Below, one piece after another: positions 53,132 through 61,878 of a stretch of DNA of 64,000 nt. The notes under the pieces were generated by a model, which was not told where the DNA came from, did no database searches, and saw only the letters and a list, made by a program, of their open reading frames with translations. The translations under genes were made by a program, and so were the position numbers. Origin of the DNA: Candidatus Electrothrix aarhusensis (GTDB lineage: Bacteria > Desulfobacterota > Desulfobulbia > Desulfobulbales > Desulfobulbaceae); the NCBI GenBank assembly GCA_004028505.1, contig MTKO01000034.1:62001-126000 (forward strand). The letters are read 5' to 3'. Numbering within the stretch: position 1 is the first letter of the stretch; each line of letters begins with the position of its first letter.

Positions 53132-53725
53132 ATGAGTAGATTGGTTACTAAGCAGGCTCCTGATTTTACAGCAACTGCGGTGATGGGTGATGGCTCTTTT
53201 AAGGAAGATTTTAAGTTGTCAGATTATCGCGGCAAATACGTTATTCTCTTTTTTTATCCTCTCGATTTCACCTTTGTCTGCCCCTCGGAGATTATTGCCT
53301 TTGACAAGGCCTTATCGAAATTTCGCGAAAATAATTGTGAGGTTATCGGGGTTTCTATTGACTCTCAATTCAGTCACTTGGCCTGGAGAAACACCCCGAT
53401 CAACGATGGTGGTATAGGCAAAGTTCAATATCCTTTAGTCGCAGATCTGGATAAAAAAATATCACGTCAGTACGGCGTTCTGCTGGATATGGGAGTCGCT
53501 CTGCGCGGGACTTTCCTGATTGATAAGGAAGGGGTTGTTCGGCATGCGGTTGTGAATGATCTCCCCCTTGGCCGTTCTATTGAGGAGGCCTTGCGGATGG
53601 TAGATGCTCTGATTTTTCACGAAACCCATGGTGATGTTTGCCCGGCCAACTGGAAAGAGGGCGAAGATGCTATGACACCGACAGCAAAAGGTGTAGCGGA
53701 CTACCTGAGCAAAAACAACAGCTGA
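53132..53725 (+). CDS. Peroxiredoxin, AhpC/2-Cys type
   Basis: 197 residues. The peroxidatic Cys is in FTFVCPSEI and the resolving Cys in GDVCPANW, the pattern of typical 2-Cys (AhpC/Prx1) enzymes. The C-terminal extension that wraps the partner subunit is present. It reduces hydrogen peroxide and organic peroxides; no AhpF-type reductase adjoins, so electrons may come from thioredoxin or rubredoxin. It has its own promoter with an embedded Fur-type operator, and a strong ribosome-binding site (AAGGAGGG). Confidence 0.95.
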   Translation: MSRLVTKQAPDFTATAVMGDGSFKEDFKLSDYRGKYVILFFYPLDFTFVCPSEIIAFDKALSKFRENNCEVIGVSIDSQFSHLAWRNTPINDGGIGKVQYPLVADLDKKISRQYGVLLDMGVALRGTFLIDKEGVVRHAVVNDLPLGRSIEEALRMVDALIFHETHGDVCPANWKEGEDAMTPTAKGVADYLSKNNS

Positions 53726-53760
53726 GTCCCTTGCAGCCTATTGTGTAACGGAAACATTCA

Positions 53761-53785
53761 GGCAGGAAGACACAAGCTTCCTGCC
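53761..53785 (+). terminator. Hairpin after the peroxiredoxin gene
   Basis: GGCAGGAAG and CTTCCTGCC pair perfectly around a seven-base loop, 36 bases after the stop. Only a weak T-rich run follows; three short TATAGC repeats come next, ahead of the desulfoferrodoxin gene. Confidence 0.6.
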
Positions 53786-53834
53786 ATTCTATAGCTTTTA
53801 TAGCTTCTATAGCGAACATAAAAAACGGAGGATA

Positions 53835-54212
53835 ATGATGACCAAAAAGAACGAAGTTTACAAGTGTCCCTTATGCGGGAATATCGTTCAGGTAGTGCAT
53901 ACTGGTGCCGGTGAATTGGTATGTTGCGGTCAGCCCATGGAGCTGATGGCAGAAAATACCGTTGATGCAGCTCAGGAGAAGCATATTCCTGTCGTGGAAA
54001 AAACAGATAATGGGTATAAGGTCACTGTCGGTTCTGTTGCCCATCCTATGGAAGAAAAACATTGGATCGAATGGATTGAGTTGGTGACAGATAGCGCTGT
54101 TTATCGTGCAGATCTGAAGCCGGGAGATGCTCCGGAAGCTGTTTTCTGTACAGAGGCTGACGCCGTGACTGCACGGGCCTATTGCAATCTGCACGGACTT
54201 TGGAAGTCATAA
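53835..54212 (+). CDS. dfx: Desulfoferrodoxin (class I superoxide reductase)
   Basis: 125 residues, the normal length. The N-terminal desulforedoxin domain binds iron through CPLC and CC ([11 protein letters not shown] ... VCCGQPMEL). The C-terminal catalytic domain has the Fe ligands His and Cys in [22 protein letters not shown] and [11 protein letters not shown]. The enzyme reduces superoxide to hydrogen peroxide without making oxygen, with electrons from the rubredoxin encoded next. The two ATG codons in tandem (53835 and 53838) make the exact start uncertain by one residue. Confidence 0.96.
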   Translation: MMTKKNEVYKCPLCGNIVQVVHTGAGELVCCGQPMELMAENTVDAAQEKHIPVVEKTDNGYKVTVGSVAHPMEEKHWIEWIELVTDSAVYRADLKPGDAPEAVFCTEADAVTARAYCNLHGLWKS

Positions 54213-54266
54213 TTAAAAAACACCGAATTTGCGGTGAACTGCACAAAAAGCAGGAGGGACTGTTTC

Positions 54267-54425
54267 ATGGAAACATATACTTGTGAAGTCTGTGGGTATG
54301 ATTACGACCCGAAGGTGGGGGATCCTGACAATGATGTTGCACCGGGGACAGATTGGGAGAAAGTGCCGGAAGATTGGGCTTGTCCAGTCTGCGCCGCTGG
54401 TAAGGATGCCTTTGAGGTGGCATAA
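54267..54425 (+). CDS. rub: Rubredoxin
   Basis: 52 residues from the ATG at 54267 with GGAGGGA upstream. The two Cys pairs that bind the single iron ([16 protein letters not shown] and [10 protein letters not shown]) are intact, and length and loop sequence fit a canonical rubredoxin. It is the electron carrier for the superoxide reductase encoded just before it and for the flavodiiron protein and rubrerythrin nearby. Confidence 0.96.
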   Translation: METYTCEVCGYDYDPKVGDPDNDVAPGTDWEKVPEDWACPVCAAGKDAFEVA

Positions 54426-54790
54426 TCCTCTTCTCGTATACTGTTGACAGCAGAAAAATGGCTTGGGTGGGAGAAAACTGCCTAAGCCATCAAGAAAAGA
54501 TACTTTGTCGTTCCCACCCTAATACTCGAATAATATATTAAAAAAATGGATGGCGTTCACATCCTGTATGATGCCGAGGACCGGTAGATGTTCCGGTTGA
54601 TTTTATTTCCTCTCTGTTTTTCAACAGCTGAGCTCTGAGCGTTATCTTCTCCTTATCCATATCTCATTATTTTTTTGTCCCGCAATCTTTAGAACTACAA
54701 AATGATTGGTCATAAGGGGAGTTCACAGCAGATCTTCCCTGCCATGATAAAATATAAATACAAGCGAACATGCAACAGGAGAATTGATCA
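54426..54790 (+). other. Leader between rubredoxin and flavodiiron genes
   Basis: 365 bases. A hairpin (ATGGCTTGGG at 54458-54467 with CCTAAGCCAT at 54481-54490, one G-U pair) closes the rubredoxin transcript. The remainder shows no gene or clear promoter, but the next gene must start a transcript here. Confidence 0.5.
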
Positions 54791-55117
54791 GTGAATCCCA
54801 TTGAACTGAGTAAAAACGTCTACTGGGTCGGTGCCATTGATTGGATGACCAGAGATTTCCACGGCTATTCCACTGAACGCGGTACGACCTATAATTCTTA
54901 TCTGATCATTGATGAAAAGGTTACACTGATTGATACAGTGAAGGAGGGGTACAGTCGTGAATTGATGCACCGTATCCGCAATATTATCGATCCGAAAAAA
55001 ATCGACTATCTGGTTGTTAATCATGTAGAAATGGATCATTCAGGCGTGCTGCCCGAAGTGATTCGAGAAATTGAGCCGGAAAAGGTTATTTGCTCTAAGA
55101 TGGGGCATAAGGCCTGA
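54791..55117 (+). CDS. Flavodiiron protein FprA, N-terminal part (frameshifted)
   Basis: 108 residues from a GTG at 54791 (AGGAG upstream). This is the first third of the metallo-beta-lactamase-like diiron domain, with the iron-binding NHVEMDHSG motif, where HxExDH supplies the ligands. The frame ends at 55117 because a C is missing from a short C-run; adding it yields ALIKHFHKADWP and joins the second piece at 55174-56010. The intact protein is about 405 residues. It reduces oxygen or nitric oxide with rubredoxin electrons. Confidence 0.85.
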   Translation: MNPIELSKNVYWVGAIDWMTRDFHGYSTERGTTYNSYLIIDEKVTLIDTVKEGYSRELMHRIRNIIDPKKIDYLVVNHVEMDHSGVLPEVIREIEPEKVICSKMGHKA

Positions 55118-55173
55118 TAAAGCATTTTCACAAGGCAGACTGGCCCTATCATGTCGTCACCCCAGGGGAAGAG

Positions 55174-56010
55174 ATGAGCCTGGGCGAGAAGACCTTGAGC
55201 TTTGTGGAAACCCGTATGTTGCATTGGCCGGACTCTATGTTTACGTACCTGAAAGAGGATCAGATTCTTTTTTCAAGTGATGCCTTTGGCGAGCATCTCG
55301 CTTCCAGTGAGCGCTTTGACGACGAGGTGAATCAGGATGTCCTCATGTACGAGGCAACCAAATACTATGCCAATATTCTGACCCTGTATTCCCCCCTTGT
55401 CAAAAAACTCATTAAGCAGGTTCAGGATATGCATCTGCCTATTAAGATGATTGCACCGGATCACGGCATCATCTGGCGGAAAAATCCAGAGAAGATTCTG
55501 GAGGCGTATTCTCGCTGGTGTGTTAACGAGGGCAACGGCAAGGCCTTGGTCATTTATGACAGCATGTGGCATTCCACAGAAATGATGGCTAAATCTATAG
55601 CCGCAGGTCTTTTGGATAAAGGGATAAACTATAAGCTTGTGAATCTTCAGGTTAACCATCGCAGTAATGTTATGTGCGATGTGCTTGAGGCCAGTGCCAT
55701 TATTCTCGGATGCCCGACCCTAAACAATGGTATGTTACCGAGGATGGCAGGTTTTCTGATGTACATGCGTGGCCTGCGACCGACCAATAAAATCGGTGCT
55801 GCCTTTGGCTCCTTTGGCTGGTCCGGTGAAGCAGTCAAACTGATGAATACAGCTATGAAGGAAATGAATTTCACCTTAGTTCATAAGGGATTAAAGGTGC
55901 AGTATGTTCCCGAGCACGGGCATCTGGAAGAATGTGTGGAGCTCGGTCACACCGTGGGGCAGGCCCTGCTTGATATAAAGGAAGGAAAAGAGGTGGAAGC
56001 TGTCATCTGA
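55174..56010 (+). CDS. Flavodiiron protein FprA, C-terminal part (frameshifted)
   Basis: True coding in this frame begins near 55116. It completes the diiron domain (MLHWPDSMFTYL, the LFSSDAFGEH ligand loop, IAPDHGIIWR) and carries the flavodoxin domain (ALVIYDSMWHSTEMMAKSIA, AFGSFGWSGEAV) that passes electrons to the iron pair. All expected ligands are present, so the break is most likely a sequence error rather than loss of function. It belongs to the oxygen-defence locus led by the PerR-like gene. Confidence 0.87.
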   Translation: MSLGEKTLSFVETRMLHWPDSMFTYLKEDQILFSSDAFGEHLASSERFDDEVNQDVLMYEATKYYANILTLYSPLVKKLIKQVQDMHLPIKMIAPDHGIIWRKNPEKILEAYSRWCVNEGNGKALVIYDSMWHSTEMMAKSIAAGLLDKGINYKLVNLQVNHRSNVMCDVLEASAIILGCPTLNNGMLPRMAGFLMYMRGLRPTNKIGAAFGSFGWSGEAVKLMNTAMKEMNFTLVHKGLKVQYVPEHGHLEECVELGHTVGQALLDIKEGKEVEAVI

Positions 56011-56049
56011 TCACCCGTTATTATTGACTGCACAAACAGGAGAAAGCGA

Positions 56050-56373
56050 ATGAAGATTGCAATAGATAAGAATATTGTTGAGTTCACCATGGAAAATCCA
56101 CAGGAGACTACCGATATGGAGGTCCTTTGGCGTCTGTTGGTGGATTGCGTGGCTGACAATAAGCGGATGGAGCCTATTGGTGAATATATCCCGGCCAAGA
56201 GTAATGTTGCCCGATTCGTCATTGAGGGTGTCCCGGCAAAGACGGTGTATACGGATGATCAGGTGCAGGAAGAATGCACAGTTGTATGCATGATCTGCAA
56301 TAAGTACGCCCATCTCAAATCCGGTGATTCTGTGCCGGTTTGCTGTGGCAAGCCTATGGAAGAGGTGGACTGA
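56050..56373 (+). CDS. Protein with C-terminal desulforedoxin-like iron site
   Basis: 107 residues, 39 bases after the flavodiiron gene. The first ~75 residues (EFTMENPQETTDMEVLWRLL ...) form an alpha-beta domain I do not recognise. The last ~30 residues have CMIC then VCCGKPMEEVD, the four-Cys arrangement and sequence of the desulforedoxin domain that normally lies at the N-terminus of desulfoferrodoxin. A small iron protein with its site at the C-terminus, next to an oxygen-reducing enzyme and rubredoxin, would fit an electron-transfer or sensing role. Function is inferred from context only. Confidence 0.7.
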   Translation: MKIAIDKNIVEFTMENPQETTDMEVLWRLLVDCVADNKRMEPIGEYIPAKSNVARFVIEGVPAKTVYTDDQVQEECTVVCMICNKYAHLKSGDSVPVCCGKPMEEVD

Positions 56374-56448
56374 AAGGGTGGTTCGCGCAGATTATCCGGC
56401 CTTGAAAAGGCTGGGTGATCTGCGTGATCTTCTTTTTGGACTCCGCTC

Positions 56449-56886
56449 CTACAGGGTCAAACGTCCCTCTGTTACTCCTGCCGCGTCCTCCTGCTCTTCC
56501 ATCACCTTCTGAAAAATAGCTGAAGCCATTTCGCGGTATTTATTTGCAACATCCATCTTTCGTTGCCGATCACAGAGTTTGGCCAATTCCTGGTAAATGC
56601 TGCCCACGGCTGGGTGTTTTTTGCCCCGTAACTTTTGAGTTACAGCCAAGGCCTGCTTATAATATTTTTCTGATTCTTCGTACTTCCCGCAGACCCGGTA
56701 TGCCTCAGCAACGTTATTAAAGATGATGATTATACCTGCCAAATCAGGGGCAGGTGAGTTTTTCTTTATCTTTAAAAGTCGCTCAAGCAGGGGGATAGCC
56801 TCAGCCTCTCCTTCCAGTTCCATATGGAGTCGGGCCAATTTGTCCAAGATGTCAGCCAGAATCATATCGTCACCAGCCTTGTTCAT
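56449..56886 (-). CDS. TPR protein, C-terminal part (frameshifted)
   Basis: 145 codons with TPR-like helical repeats: ILADILDKLARLHMELEGEA, IIIIFNNVAEAYRVCGKYEESEKYYKQAL and VGSIYQELAKLC segments (each shorter than a full repeat pair). The frame belongs to the gene that starts at 57677: adding one A to the AAAAA run near 56896 joins QGLYEEAEGPIKK to ALAIMNKAG. No start signal is visible at 56886. Confidence 0.7.
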   Translation of the reverse strand: MNKAGDDMILADILDKLARLHMELEGEAEAIPLLERLLKIKKNSPAPDLAGIIIIFNNVAEAYRVCGKYEESEKYYKQALAVTQKLRGKKHPAVGSIYQELAKLCDRQRKMDVANKYREMASAIFQKVMEEQEDAAGVTEGRLTL

Positions 56887-56891
56887 AATGG

Positions 56892-57677
56892 CTAGGGCTT
56901 TTTGATAGGGCCTTCTGCCTCTTCATAAAGCCCTTGGCTTTCTTGGAGCAGCCCGACCTGATACCAGCAGGTCCCCATTTCAGGATGATTTTTACCGACC
57001 AGCTTTGTCAGGCTGCTCATCGCCTTTTTGTAATAGGCATCGGCCTGTTTATGTTGTCCGAACAAGGCTGCACTGTAAGCCACTTCCCGGCGGGCCTTAG
57101 CCAGTTCCACGGAGTCTTTACCCAGGCGGGCAATCATTTTCTCCAAGGCCATAAATCGGATCAACGCCTTTTTATGCTCGTACATCTTTCGGGCCAGGAG
57201 ACCAGCTGCCTGGAGATAATGGGGATTGGCGTTGTCCAGCTCAACAGCCTTGTCAAAGCGGACCATAGCCCGGTTGAAATCCATTCGGCATTCTGCCAGC
57301 CGACCGCTGTGAAAGGCGGCAAACGCACCACCCTTACCTCCCCTGCCGATCACTTTATCAAGAATTTGTTCCGCGTCCAAGGTGCTGTCCTTGGTACACA
57401 CGCTTGCTGCGGCGCGGGTATAGAGCGGCCCCAGCATTTTTTGCATTTTGTCCAAGGCCATCAAAGCGCCTTTGCGGCAGGTGACCTCGTGTTTATAGCT
57501 TTGCTTGATAAAGGTTAGGGACTCGGTCAGGCTGACAACCACAAGCTGCAGCCGTTCTCGTTTGCTCTCCTCGTTATTTTCCATTGCGGCAGTCACTGCC
57601 TGGAGAAATTTCTTTTTCTGGATAACCAATCGCTGGGTATAAGCCTTGGGCGACAGTTCAACAGTATATTTCGACAC
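56892..57677 (-). CDS. TPR-repeat protein, N-terminal part (frameshifted)
   Basis: 261 residues. The first ~115 are helical with no known family. Then tetratricopeptide repeats begin: FDKAVELDNANPHYLQAAGL, ARREVAYSAALFGQHKQADAYYKKAM, and CWYQVGLLQESQGLYEEAEG. Together with the 56449-56886 piece it forms a ~400-residue TPR protein, likely a protein-protein scaffold in the cytoplasm, without signal peptide. It is divergent from tgt. The partner is unknown. Confidence 0.75.
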   Translation of the reverse strand: MSKYTVELSPKAYTQRLVIQKKKFLQAVTAAMENNEESKRERLQLVVVSLTESLTFIKQSYKHEVTCRKGALMALDKMQKMLGPLYTRAAASVCTKDSTLDAEQILDKVIGRGGKGGAFAAFHSGRLAECRMDFNRAMVRFDKAVELDNANPHYLQAAGLLARKMYEHKKALIRFMALEKMIARLGKDSVELAKARREVAYSAALFGQHKQADAYYKKAMSSLTKLVGKNHPEMGTCWYQVGLLQESQGLYEEAEGPIKKP

Positions 57678-57808
57678 AGTGTGAATTCCTCCTCAACTTC
57701 GGTAAAGGTTCCGATCCAGCCGCTTGTATTGCTTCGGATGCACGTCGGAATTTGACGTTTCGGGTCGTATTGTTTGATAAAATTTGAATATACAGATATA
57801 TCAGACCT

Positions 57809-57860
57809 CCTGTGCAAGAACAAGGGAATCTTTTTCTGTTGACGCATTCCCCTGCACAGG
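57809..57860 (+). promoter_or_regulatory. Two-part inverted repeat upstream of tgt
   Basis: Outer arms CCTGTGCA (57809-57816) and TGCACAGG (57853-57860), inner arms GGGAAT (57824-57829) and ATTCCC (57846-57851), so a single long stem with an asymmetric internal loop. A possible promoter (TTGACG at 57839, TAATCA at 57862) overlaps it. Not a preQ1 riboswitch I can recognise. Confidence 0.45.
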
Positions 57861-57888
57861 CTAATCATTGGCGACCATTAAGATATAG

Positions 57889-59052
<1,164 letters not shown>

Positions 59053-59088
59053 CCACGAGAAAGAATTACTTCTGGAGGAATTATTTCC

Positions 59089-59424
59089 ATGTTTGGAGTC
59101 GCTTACGCACAGGGAGCAGCATCCGCACCGGCTGGTGGGGGCATTACCCAGTTTATCCCGCTCATTTTAATTTTTATTGTTTTTTACTTTCTGCTCATCC
59201 GTCCCCAGCAGAAAAAAGCCAAGGAACAGCAGGATTTTCTTACGAACCTGAAAAAAGGGGATAAGATCATGACCGGTGGCGGTATTCATGGTCAGATAAC
59301 CGGCCTGACAGACAGCGCCGTGACCCTGGAAATTGCGGACGGTGTCAGAATCAAGGCACATCGCGGGTATGTCCTTGCCATTCCCTCGGTGGAAAGCAAA
59401 GATGTCGCGGCCAAAAAAGGCTGA
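59089..59424 (+). CDS. yajC: Preprotein translocase subunit YajC
   Basis: 111 residues: one membrane helix (FIPLILIFIVFYFLLIRPQQ) followed by the YajC domain, with GDKIMTGGGIHGQITGL at its core. It joins SecDF in the translocase and helps protein export. A terminator at 59473 ends the transcript, so the usual downstream secD and secF are not in this operon. Confidence 0.95.
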   Translation: MFGVAYAQGAASAPAGGGITQFIPLILIFIVFYFLLIRPQQKKAKEQQDFLTNLKKGDKIMTGGGIHGQITGLTDSAVTLEIADGVRIKAHRGYVLAIPSVESKDVAAKKG

Positions 59425-59472
59425 GGCATTAAAGGCTGTTGATGATCTTCATCGGGTATGAAGAAAATAAAG

Positions 59473-59512
59473 GCCGCAGCTCTGTGCAGATACAGGGGTG
59501 CGGCTTTTTTTC
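59473..59512 (+). terminator. Rho-independent terminator after yajC
   Basis: GCCGCA and TGCGGC close a stem extended by CTCTGT/ACAGGG pairs, followed by eight T residues. Confidence 0.85.
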
Positions 59513-59646
59513 TTGGACCGGAAGGTTTGCTCATCTTTCCCTCACTGACCAGCCATAACGTGGAAAAAAATGTGTAGCGGTTGAGGCTTTTGAGGCCGAG
59601 TGCCGTTTAACTCTATAACCCTGTTTTGTTTCCAGGAGTGTTAAAG

Positions 59647-60183
59647 ATGAAAAAAATCGTTTTGTTAACCCTGTTGATCAGTATGCTGAGCGTGTTTTCG
59701 GCCCAGGCGAATCAAGGTCGGCCTGGTCCCGGTTTTATGCCCGACACCGGGGATGTGGAGTTTGATCAATTCCTGATGCGGGTGAACACCGCTGCCGAGG
59801 TGAGAGTAGATACCTATATCACGGATCTCAGCACTGCTTTCCAGGTTCCTGCCCAAAGGATCAACCGGCTGATCCATAAGCAGCGAATGGCTCCGGCAGA
59901 TATCCTGCTTGTCCTGCAATGGGCGAACATGAGCGGGGCTCCCCTGAAAAGGATTCTCCAGCGATATAAGGAATTCCGCCCGAAAGGCTGGCAAGCTGTC
60001 TTTGCCTCTGTTGAGATTTATCCTGGCTCCAGATTTTTTCTGATTCTGAGGCAAGAGATGCCAACGGTTATCGTTCGTTATGTTGAACGGTGGGAGAAGG
60101 GTTCCAAGAAGAAAAAAGGTTCAAAAAGAAAGGGCTCGAAAAAGAAAAGAGGATCTAAGGGGAAGGGTTCAAAGAGGGGATGA
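59647..60183 (+). CDS. Exported protein with Lys/Gly/Ser repeat tail
   Basis: 178 residues from the ATG at 59647; a signal peptide (IVLLTLLISMLSVFSAQA) follows. The middle ~125 residues (FDQFLMRVNTAAEVRVDTYI, INRLIHKQRMAPADILLVLQ, then GWQAVF) have a helical pattern I do not recognise. The last ~27 residues are a G-S-K repeat (KGSKKKKGSKRKGSKKK and so on) with about 15 positive charges. Such tails bind nucleic acids, acidic polysaccharides or lipid. Exported location plus a polycation tail suggests envelope association. Function unknown. Confidence 0.65.
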   Translation: MKKIVLLTLLISMLSVFSAQANQGRPGPGFMPDTGDVEFDQFLMRVNTAAEVRVDTYITDLSTAFQVPAQRINRLIHKQRMAPADILLVLQWANMSGAPLKRILQRYKEFRPKGWQAVFASVEIYPGSRFFLILRQEMPTVIVRYVERWEKGSKKKKGSKRKGSKKKRGSKGKGSKRG

Positions 60184-60210
60184 GTTTGTTCGCCCGGAGG
60201 TAAAATTTTT

Positions 60211-60945
60211 ATGCGACGATTTTTTTATGACCCGAGTGTCCAGGATACTGAAGAACAGATCCTGATCACCGGCCCGGAAGCCCACCATATCAGAAATGTT
60301 CTGCGCATGCAGTCTGGTGACAGCGCGGAACTTTATGACGGGAAAGGTGCTGTTGTGTCCGGTGAGATTGCTCGGATCAGCTCAAAAGAGGTGGTCTTTC
60401 AGGTGCTGTCCAGGACGGATGAATCCAATTCCGGTGTTCCTCTGACCTTGGCCCAGGCGGTGCTCAAGGGGAAAAAGATGGATCTGTTGATCCAAAAGGC
60501 CACCGAACTCGGGGTGCATACCTTTCTTCCGGTTATCACTCGGTACTGTGAAAAACCGGGCCGGGCAGGGCAGCAGCTCGAACGCTGGCAGCGGATTATG
60601 CTGGAGGCCTGCAAGCAATGCCGCAGGCCCATTCCTATGAAGATTTGTCCCCCCACAGAGTTACAAGAACTCCCCCTCTCTGAGGGGGGGCATAACATTA
60701 TGCCTTGGGAAAATGAGGCAAATACCCCCTTTTCCGCTCTTGAACTGGACAACGGACAGCCCGTGCTTGTGCTGATCGGGCCGGAGGGCGGCTTTCATTC
60801 TTCTGAAGTTGCCTATGCGGAGGAGGTCGGATTTAGGACGATCTCGCTTGGGCCTCGTATCTTGCGGGCGGAGACTGCTGCCTTGGCTGCGGTGGTGCTT
60901 GCTCAGCAGGCTGTGGGGAATTTTGCGGCCTTTCCGGCCAGATAA
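60211..60945 (+). CDS. rsmE: 16S rRNA m3U1498 methyltransferase RsmE
   Basis: 244 residues, full length. SPOUT-family motifs are clear: HHIRNVLRM near the start, KGKKMDLLIQKATELGV, and the knotted SAM site LIGPEGGFHSSEV and SLGPRILRAETAALAAV. It methylates N3 of U1498 in 16S rRNA in the cytoplasm. The gene follows the Lys-rich gene by 27 bases and may be co-transcribed with it. Confidence 0.95.
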   Translation: MRRFFYDPSVQDTEEQILITGPEAHHIRNVLRMQSGDSAELYDGKGAVVSGEIARISSKEVVFQVLSRTDESNSGVPLTLAQAVLKGKKMDLLIQKATELGVHTFLPVITRYCEKPGRAGQQLERWQRIMLEACKQCRRPIPMKICPPTELQELPLSEGGHNIMPWENEANTPFSALELDNGQPVLVLIGPEGGFHSSEVAYAEEVGFRTISLGPRILRAETAALAAVVLAQQAVGNFAAFPAR

Positions 60946-60990
60946 TTTGTTCAGAATTTTATTCAAAATTGTAAAAATTAAGCAATCGTT

Positions 60991-61878
60991 ATGAAACCAT
61001 TATCAAAAGATCTGCAAACACCCAAGAAAAGCCTGGAAGAATTTTCAAATGTCACCAAGAGAGTTTTGGGGCACTTGCCTGATATTGTTTCTGAAAGAGC
61101 TGCAACAAGGGGCTACATTATTCTCTCTTCCGTAGTGGCTGGAACATCAAAATTTGCCCGGCCAATCAACGAAAAGTTGTTCATCTTTGAGTGCAGTGCT
61201 TTCGATCTTGAATACAAAAAATTCCTTTCGATTATCGGAAAAATCAAAGCTAGAACCTTCGTCACAGCAGAGGAACATCACGTCATAAACTCTGTTGTTT
61301 ACACTATACAACAGGCAATTGGCGTCGGAATGGATTTTTTGTGCAATCCAAACAGCTCAAGAAAACACGTTGGTAATAGATTTGAAGAACTTATTCGACT
61401 CGTTGTGACCGAATTAGGAGTACAAAACGATAACGTCGTTTTTAAAATTCCTTATCCATCGGAGCAAGGAGAAAAATTATATTCCTGTGAAACAGATATT
61501 ATTCTTTCTCCTCACGATTCGGTGAGATCAGAGACGAAATTCATAGATAATAAGGAGATTATTGTTTCTCTCAAAACAACATCTAAAGACAGGATGGGAA
61601 AGATTTTTCTCGACAAATTGCTCATGCAGAAATTCGCAGGACACCCTGTCAAGGTCATCGGGATTTTTTTGAATGATGTCCAGAGAAAACAAACAGATAA
61701 AATCAGTTATACATTTGTATCCGGTTTATTCATGGTATACACTAAGTTCCTCACAGAATTGGAAGGAGTCTATTTTATCGATCCTCCACCCATCACAAAG
61801 AATTCACCATATAACCAGCATGTTTTCCCTTTTTCAAAGTTTGTTACAGAGGATATCTGGGCATTACTCTCCTCTTAA
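60991..61878 (+). CDS. Putative type II restriction endonuclease
   Basis: 295 residues. Not a family I recognise by name, but it overlaps the 3' end of a DNA methyltransferase gene by 15 bases in convergent orientation. It also has a pattern compatible with a PD-(D/E)XK nuclease: RFEELIRLVVTE, then CETDIILSP and, about 15 residues on, IIVSLKTTSKDRMGK (D ... S-x-K). The N-terminal half is helical with a TRGYIILSSVVAGTS segment. The pairing suggests a restriction-modification system. Target sequence unknown. The start lacks a good ribosome-binding site, so initiation is weak or elsewhere. Confidence 0.65.
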   Translation: MKPLSKDLQTPKKSLEEFSNVTKRVLGHLPDIVSERAATRGYIILSSVVAGTSKFARPINEKLFIFECSAFDLEYKKFLSIIGKIKARTFVTAEEHHVINSVVYTIQQAIGVGMDFLCNPNSSRKHVGNRFEELIRLVVTELGVQNDNVVFKIPYPSEQGEKLYSCETDIILSPHDSVRSETKFIDNKEIIVSLKTTSKDRMGKIFLDKLLMQKFAGHPVKVIGIFLNDVQRKQTDKISYTFVSGLFMVYTKFLTELEGVYFIDPPPITKNSPYNQHVFPFSKFVTEDIWALLSS

